Source: Muraenolepis orangiensis (lineage: Eukaryota > Chordata > Actinopteri > Gadiformes > Muraenolepididae). From it: 64,000 nt of DNA. Positions within the stretch are counted from its first letter, which is position 1. Each line of letters opens with the position of its first letter. The stretch is from positions 14,307,754 to 14,371,753 of the forward strand of contig CM051013.1 of assembly GCA_027704905.1 (NCBI GenBank), written 5' to 3'. Under the pieces are notes generated by a model. It was not told where the DNA came from and made no database searches. It saw only the letters and a program-made list of their open reading frames with translations. Below, piece by piece: positions 58,692 through 64,000 of this stretch. The position numbers were made by a program, and so were the translations under genes.

Positions 58692-61600
58692 CTGTGAGAA
58701 TCAAAGAGAAAGGGGGAAGGTATGGACAAAGAATTATGTAAATGTTATTGTGATAAGTAAATGTGTATTTTCAATAATAATAGTAGCATATACTGTTGTA
58801 TGTATATATATCCTCAACCTTAACAGTCTATAATGCTTTCATTAACAAATTTCTCATACTCATACTTTCGGCTGAGGCTTAATTTCCAATTGATGGGCTA
58901 ACTTCATTTCTTAGAAAATCTTATCTTATGAGCAAGAATTTGATAACATTAAGAAAACTCTGTTTACCTGTTTCCTGTTGGGTCAGCCAGACAACAGGCG
59001 GCAACACTGAGCACACAGCGCTGGTGGTAGAAACTCTCCCATAACAGATCAATATGACCTTTGAACTCGCTGATTGAGAACACTCTGATGGAATAATAAG
59101 ACAGGTAAGAAAATGGACTGTGACAAGTGGATTCAAATGATTCAAATAAGATCGGTCCAGTCAGTGTTTGTAAGGGCCGTTTCCGTTGATAAATACTAAA
59201 ATGGGGTCGGTATTAGATTATAAAAATGATATTAAATAATATTAAAAATATATAAGAATAATGTATAACATAATACATGATAACTTATATTGATTTGTAT
59301 AAGTTACCTCAACTGACTTACTGAAAGCATTACCAATCATAATAAAACAAACAACCAAAGAAACAAATTTCCTTTTTTTTTTTTTTTTTACTTCTCCGCT
59401 CCTGGGGCCAACTGACCTGATGGCTCCATCACTGCAGGCCAACGCCACAACCACTGCCCCGGAGTCACTGCTAACCACCGCTATGGACATGTATCTGGAA
59501 CCACACACACATAGCATAGACATTATACAAAGGTTAGTCCAAAAAAACAGAAGATACAAACATGATCTCAGTGTTTCGAGATCATGTTTGTATCTTCAGT
59601 TTTTTTTAGGAATAAAGTAATAAAGAGACGTTAAAAACATTTGTGTCAACGCTTATCATGTGTCAATCGGTATAAACCGCTTGCCTCGTCTCTGGGTCAG
59701 TTTTCACCGTCTTGTGTCGGTTCCGCCGCTTCTCCCACTGTTCGTCCAATCGGTGACCTGCCACCTGAATCACCTGACAATAAGGTTCCCGCCTCTTTTT
59801 GTCCCATCCGATCAGCAGCCGGGAACACTGCATTTGAGCCCGGCCCCCGGCAGAAACAAGCAGGGCGGAGAGCGAGTGTTGTTCTGTCCTTGCGTCTGCT
59901 GGGTCCAAGACGGAGACCACAGTGCGGATGTTGGAGATGTGGTCGGTGACGACGGACAACACTAGGACCGCTCCGGAGCTTGGCTGGAGGGCCAGAACCG
60001 TCATACTGGTGTCCTCCCCTCCAGTCACCAGGACCTCCCAATGTCCTCCGTCTGTCCCCGTGTCCCCGGGGCCCCCTATCCTTCCCAGCCTACAGACGCT
60101 CCCGATGCCCTTCCCATGAACGCCCTCTCTGAGACCCCGAGCCCCGGTCTTGCTCGCCACCCCGGCCGAGATCGAGGCCTCCCTGGGGGGCCGTGAGGCT
60201 ACCACGGCTCCCTGCTTGATGAAGACCAGGGCCCCGTAGCCAGGCCACACGGCTCCGCAGGGCGGCCAGAGGCTCCAGGAGCGATGACCGCCACCGCAGA
60301 GCACTGCCAGCAGCCTTTCCTGCTTCACGGGGTCCCACACCATGAAGTGGACCCCGTGGAACCCGGCGATGACAAAGCGGCTCTCTCTTCCCTGGTTCTG
60401 TCCCTCTGCCCAATCTCCACCTGCGGATGTCTCTGACACTTTCTTACTGTCCATTTCCTCGGCCTGCCTTCGATGCCATCCTTCCTTCTCTACTACTTCG
60501 TCCTCCTCATAGTCGCATTCTAGCGTTTCGGCCGTCGAGTGTTCAGAGTGTTGTTCGGGGGGTGCGAGGATCAGGACTCTCTCCAGCCACTCCATGCCCT
60601 TACAGGCCCGCTGGACCCGCAGAACTTCCAGCGGCCCGACATCGTCCTCCGGCCCAATGAGCCCATCGCATTGGTTTCCCAGGACAGACGGCGGCGGCGC
60701 TGGGCGAATCCTGAAGATCCTAACACAGCCGTCACGGCCGGCGCTGTATAAGAGGTCCTGGTGCTCGCAGACAGAGGTCACCCCCTGTTTGCCATGCACC
60801 CCAAATAAAACACTCAGGGGCTGGATGGGCGAGTCTCCGTGGCCCACGAGTTTCTCCTCGCCTTCGTCGGGCCGCTCCCTCCCTTCTTCATCACAACAGT
60901 TTGTTTCGCTGTTTTTTTTCGCTGGTTTGTCCACCGAGCTCAGGATGAGCTCAATTAGCTTTTCTCTTCTGCATCTACTTTCCCGGAACAACAGCAGGGA
61001 TCCTCTCCGGTCCCCGCACACCCACAGCGCCCCCAGTGGCCCTGTGCGGAGACGCACCGCAGCGGTTAACCATCGCTTGGCACAGGGGGGCAGGACAAAC
61101 GGAGGGCGAGGCTCCGCGACCAGGACCACGCCGGAGTCTTCACCCGCCGCCCGTGCCTCGATACGCCAGCGATGCACCAGGCCGCTCGAACCCGACGCCA
61201 GTAAGTCCCCGGCGTGGGACTCGCGTCCCTCGGCCCAGATGAGGCTATGGATCTTCCCTTCCCCTCTGAGGGACAGTCCGCACCCAGGGCGAGAAATGGC
61301 GAAGACGTGGATTCCACCGGCGAGGTTCCCCACGGCACACAGGTGAGCTCTACGCGGGGTGTTCTTCACCCCGACCGTCAGCACCGCCATCACGCAGTAG
61401 GACTGGTAGGTCGGGTCTCCCTGCCACAGAAGGTCCCACTGTCCGGTGTCTCCACAGCAGCCCTGGTAAACTGACCCCTGGTCAGTGCACGCCAAGATTT
61501 TACTTCGGGCCCAATTTGCCCCTCCGTCCTCTACCACGCACAGCACCTTGGGCGTCCCCCGGCCAGAAAACTTCAAGTCCGTCAGGGCCTCGGTAGGCGC

Positions 61601-63039
61601 TTTACCACGTGCTGCTTTCTCGTCGTCTTCCTCATTATCATCATCATCATCAACAGCTTCCCCTTTCGTATCTTCCACCCGCCAAAGCCTCACTCCTCCA
61701 TCCGCCCCCCCAGTAGCCACCCACCTCGCCCTGGTTCCATCCTCATCCCTTCCCTCGCTCACGGCGAGTGCTCGGATCCCGCCGGCCCGATGGCCCTTCA
61801 AGGTCTGGACCACATTGCCCCGACCGCGGGACCAGCCCCACACCAGACAGCACCCGTCCTCCCCGGCACTGTACACGTTCCTGGGGGAGAGGCGCACTGA
61901 GAACACCCTGGCCTGGTGTCCGTACAGGACCATGAGGCACGCCGGGGCCGGGTCCCCGCAAGGCTGACGGGCGCCACCCAGAGCACCGACTCCCCACACC
62001 CGGACGCTGCGGTCGTCGGAGGCCGAGGCCAGCCAGCCTTTTTCCTGGAGGTAGTGGATGCTGAAGATGACGCCGCTGTGGCCCAGCAAACGCCTCTCCA
62101 CTGGGGCTTTACGCTCAGGGTCACCCCCCTCCGCTTCCTCCACCACCTCTTCCCTTCCGTCCGGTCTCCAAAGAACCAGCTGGTTGAAGACAGTCCCCCC
62201 GACCAAGACGGAATGAGTCCAGGATTTGTCCACCAGGAGCAGGGCAGAGTAAAGCAGACAGCCATCCAGGCAGGAGCACCGAGCGAGGGTGTTCCCTTCA
62301 TGAGGGTCCAGGAGAACAACGTTGTTATGGGCTAGAGCCACGCCGAGGAGGGCGCGACTGTCATGGGACAGCCAGCGGACATCCAGGATCCAGTCATGGA
62401 GCTCTATGAGGGGACCAGGGGCCTCCAGGCGCAGACGGTCCCCACCGCGGAGCTCCGTGACGAGGCGCACCAAACGCACACCCTTGCCTCCGAACACCAC
62501 CAAGTCATAGAGGTTGGGCTCCGTGGTGGAGCTTCCTCCTAGAGCACAAGACGAAGACATGTATGACACAAATGTTGCATTATCTATTTTCACTGAAAGA
62601 AAGACAACACTGTTACGCATTAATAATAGTGTACTAATAAACCGGTATGGGATGCGGTTTTAGACAACAAACGACAGTTTAATGGAACAGTGATCGTGCC
62701 CAACCTTCTTGCTCTGCCTCATGGTTCTGATGGGGTTGATTGTCCTGGTGTTGGGGGCGCACACCGTGAATCCGATAGTGCTGAAGAACAGCTATCGAAG
62801 CTGTGGCTTTAGTGTGCGACTGGAGGCTGAACACCGTCAAGGTCGGACCCTCGCCTGTCAGAATATTAAACTTCTGTTAATTAACACAATTAAACACATT
62901 AACAGAGAGGGGACGGCGACGTGTCGAGAATGACAGTGAAGTAGCGGTGGGTGAGGACGAAGGGCTCACCTTTCAGTAGGTAATCCTCTAAGAAAAACTC
63001 CAAAGCTGTGATTGGAGCCACTAAAACCGCCGTTTCCAT
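57956..63039 (-). CDS. wdr6: WD repeat-containing protein 6 (WDR6), complete, five exons
   Basis: WD40 scaffold protein; the family (yeast Rtt10/Trm734) partners the FTSJ1/Trm7 methyltransferase for 2'-O-methylation of tRNA wobble position 34. Minus-strand exons 62970-63039, 59685-62538, 59417-59494, 58968-59084 and 57956-58691 join in phase to 1284 aa (human 1121). WD-repeat signatures include GHSGVIFSIHYLQ…SVRVW, GHQARVFSVRLSP…SAGEDGCCLVW, GHRAGGIRALAV…GGADGGVRLW, GVHGKQGVTSV…AGRDGCVRIF and SPDQRVRLWRV. CGGGHRSW, HRLDEQWEKRRNRHK and KTDPETR match human WDR6 (CGGGHRSW, HRLDEYWDRQRNRHR, KVDPETR). An acidic Asp/Glu run lies at about residue 350. The start METAVLVAPITALEF aligns with human SELILLPVTGLEC. 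Confidence 0.95.
58968..59084 (-). CDS. wdr6: wdr6 exon 4
   Basis: CCATCAG acceptor, GTAAAC donor, 117 nt. Encodes (R)VFSISEFKGHIDLLWESFYH and QRCVLSVAACCLADPTGN, matching human ETFHHKRCVLKV. Confidence 0.93.
59417..59494 (-). CDS. wdr6: wdr6 exon 3
   Basis: GGTTCCAG acceptor, GTCAGT donor, 78 nt. Encodes (R)YMSIAVVSSDSGAVVVALAC and SDGAI, matching human RYMSLAV…AAACSDGAVR. Confidence 0.93.
59550..59597. repeat. Perfect 20-bp-arm hairpin in wdr6 intron 2
   Basis: Arms 59550-59569 and 59578-59597 (GAAGATACAAACATGATCTC) around an 8-nt loop; weaker pairing extends through flanking A/T runs. Size resembles a miRNA-like stem or a small MITE. Confidence 0.9.
59685..62538 (-). CDS. wdr6: wdr6 exon 2 (large)
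   Basis: A TGCTCTAG acceptor opens GGSSTTEPNLYDLVVFGGKG, and the exon carries most WD repeats through KTDPETR. The donor is AG|GCAAGC, a GC donor. Long plus-strand ORFs here are antisense shadows caused by GC-rich codon usage. Confidence 0.94.
62970..63039 (-). CDS. wdr6: wdr6 exon 1
   Basis: 70 nt encoding METAVLVAPITALEFFLEDY and LLK plus one base; donor GTGAGC. The ATG context is CCACCATGG, a strong Kozak match. Too short for the ORF track. Confidence 0.85.
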
Positions 63040-63177
63040 GGTGGGTCTGGATATGCATGACCATCCTGTGAGAAGGCATACAAAGCCATGAAACAGTGCG
63101 ATTAGAAGGATTTGTAGGAGCTGTTTAAACTTGGATACTATAACTTCTTACTCTATAACCCCTGGTTAGTGACTTAA

Positions 63178-63238
63178 CAACCATGTAAAGACAACATACG
63201 AACTGCTGGACAGTTCGTGTGTTGTCTTTACACGGTTG
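63178..63238. repeat. 28-bp-arm hairpin upstream of wdr6
   Basis: Arms 63178-63205 and 63211-63238 pair at 26 of 28 positions around CTGGA. It lies about 140 bases before the wdr6 start codon, so in the promoter or 5' UTR. Confidence 0.9.
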
Positions 63239-63600
63239 TGAAACACAGTATGTATCCCTCTCTTGTTTGACTTACACAGAGCTTTATACACGTGATACAA
63301 CAGGTATACAATCCAACCGCATGTGCTTCTCCCCGACTGATACATGTAAATATGTCATCGTCATGCCGTCATACATCCACGCCGACCCCGTGGTTGCTCT
63401 TCTTTGGTTGTTTGGCGAAAGTGAAAGGAAACACCTCTTTGGTGTATTACCGCCACCGTCTGAACAGGAGTGTGAATCTACTGTGCACAGAGAAAATATA
63501 CACAAATAAACACAACTAACTAACTAACACGTACACTAATACGTCAGTTTTGTTATCTTTATAAATGAAAACGAAAAAGCACTGATGCTGATGGTTTTCC

Positions 63601-63707
63601 TTCACTTCTCAGATCTGAGAAGTGAAAATGATATTAAAAAATAAATAATAATAATAATAGCAGAAAACAGTACACTATTTTAAACAAGCATCTATGCTTG
63701 TTTAAAA
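63601..63707. repeat. Two short palindromes upstream of wdr6
   Basis: A 26-bp perfect palindrome at 63601-63626 (centre CAGATCTG) and a 14-bp-arm hairpin at 63678-63707. Confidence 0.85.
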
Positions 63708-64000
63708 ATAATGTACGATTTAATCCTTAAAACGACTTAACACCAATTTCCACACTCTACAATTTGCTGTTATTCTTTCTCTTCATTAGCGTTTTGACTT
63801 CTGCTTTACTCAGATCTTCTTCTTTACTGAAGTCTATGTGTGTGTTGCTTCTTTTATGATTACATATTTTGCACATTTATTTGCTTTTTCATTTCCACTC
63901 ACTCCTGCATGCACTGGGATCCATTTAAACGCCACTACAACGCTTATCCTCTGGACCCTAACAGTGTTTGTAAAACAGACACTGCCTGAATGAGACACTT

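Larger units (their letters stand above)
63040..64000 (-). promoter_or_regulatory. wdr6 upstream region
   Basis: No coding feature is seen. It contains the hairpins listed; no convincing TATA box or CpG island. Confidence 0.35.

Noticed and set aside
60594..61346. 250-codon plus-strand ORF
   Set aside because: Antisense shadow of wdr6 exon 2, which has conserved protein sequence on the minus strand.

Overview
This is a vertebrate, almost certainly teleost, nuclear genome window. The genes have many short exons with GT..AG introns. The gene set and orientation match the human 3p21 block: a CaV1.3 channel gene diverging from dcp1a, which is followed by tkt on the same strand. DNA transposons with 8-bp target duplications are present. 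Dinucleotide repeats, (CA)n/(GT)n and (CT)n/(GA)n, are extremely dense. Cod-like fishes are known for such a load, so a gadiform is a reasonable guess from composition, but no species-specific marker was seen.

Layout. 1-11162: inside an intron of cacna1d; microsatellites, a 13 x 63 bp minisatellite, two identical 310-bp direct repeats, and an inverted-repeat transposon. 11163-14513 (minus): the first three coding exons of cacna1d (L-type calcium channel alpha-1D N-terminus and start of IS1); the rest lies beyond base 1. 14514-16546: divergent intergenic region. 16547-24856 (plus): dcp1a, nine exons, 523 codons plus stop, full length. Its third intron carries unexplained minus-strand ORFs at 19.2-19.9 kb. 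24857-31034: dcp1a 3' flank with two complete hAT-type elements. 31035-44636 (plus): tkt (transketolase), 14 exons, 622 aa, full length, with several splice sites touching microsatellites. 44637-54416: intergenic, with a third complete hAT-type element, a 65-bp palindrome, and a 2.2-kb field of about ten tRNA-like modules in both orientations. 54417-55424 (minus): two exons of an unrecognised proline-rich protein gene. 57956-63039 (minus): wdr6, five exons, 1284 aa, with one probable GC-AG intron. 63040-64000: wdr6 upstream region with several hairpins.

The genes are not an operon and act separately: CaV1.3 carries calcium current; DCP1A is the cofactor of the DCP2 mRNA decapping enzyme; TKT belongs to the non-oxidative pentose phosphate pathway; WDR6 is the WD-repeat partner for wobble-base tRNA 2'-O-methylation. 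The most unusual content is non-genic: the tRNA-like module field (51.1-53.4 kb), splice acceptors built from repeats in tkt and cacna1d, and the antisense ORFs inside dcp1a.
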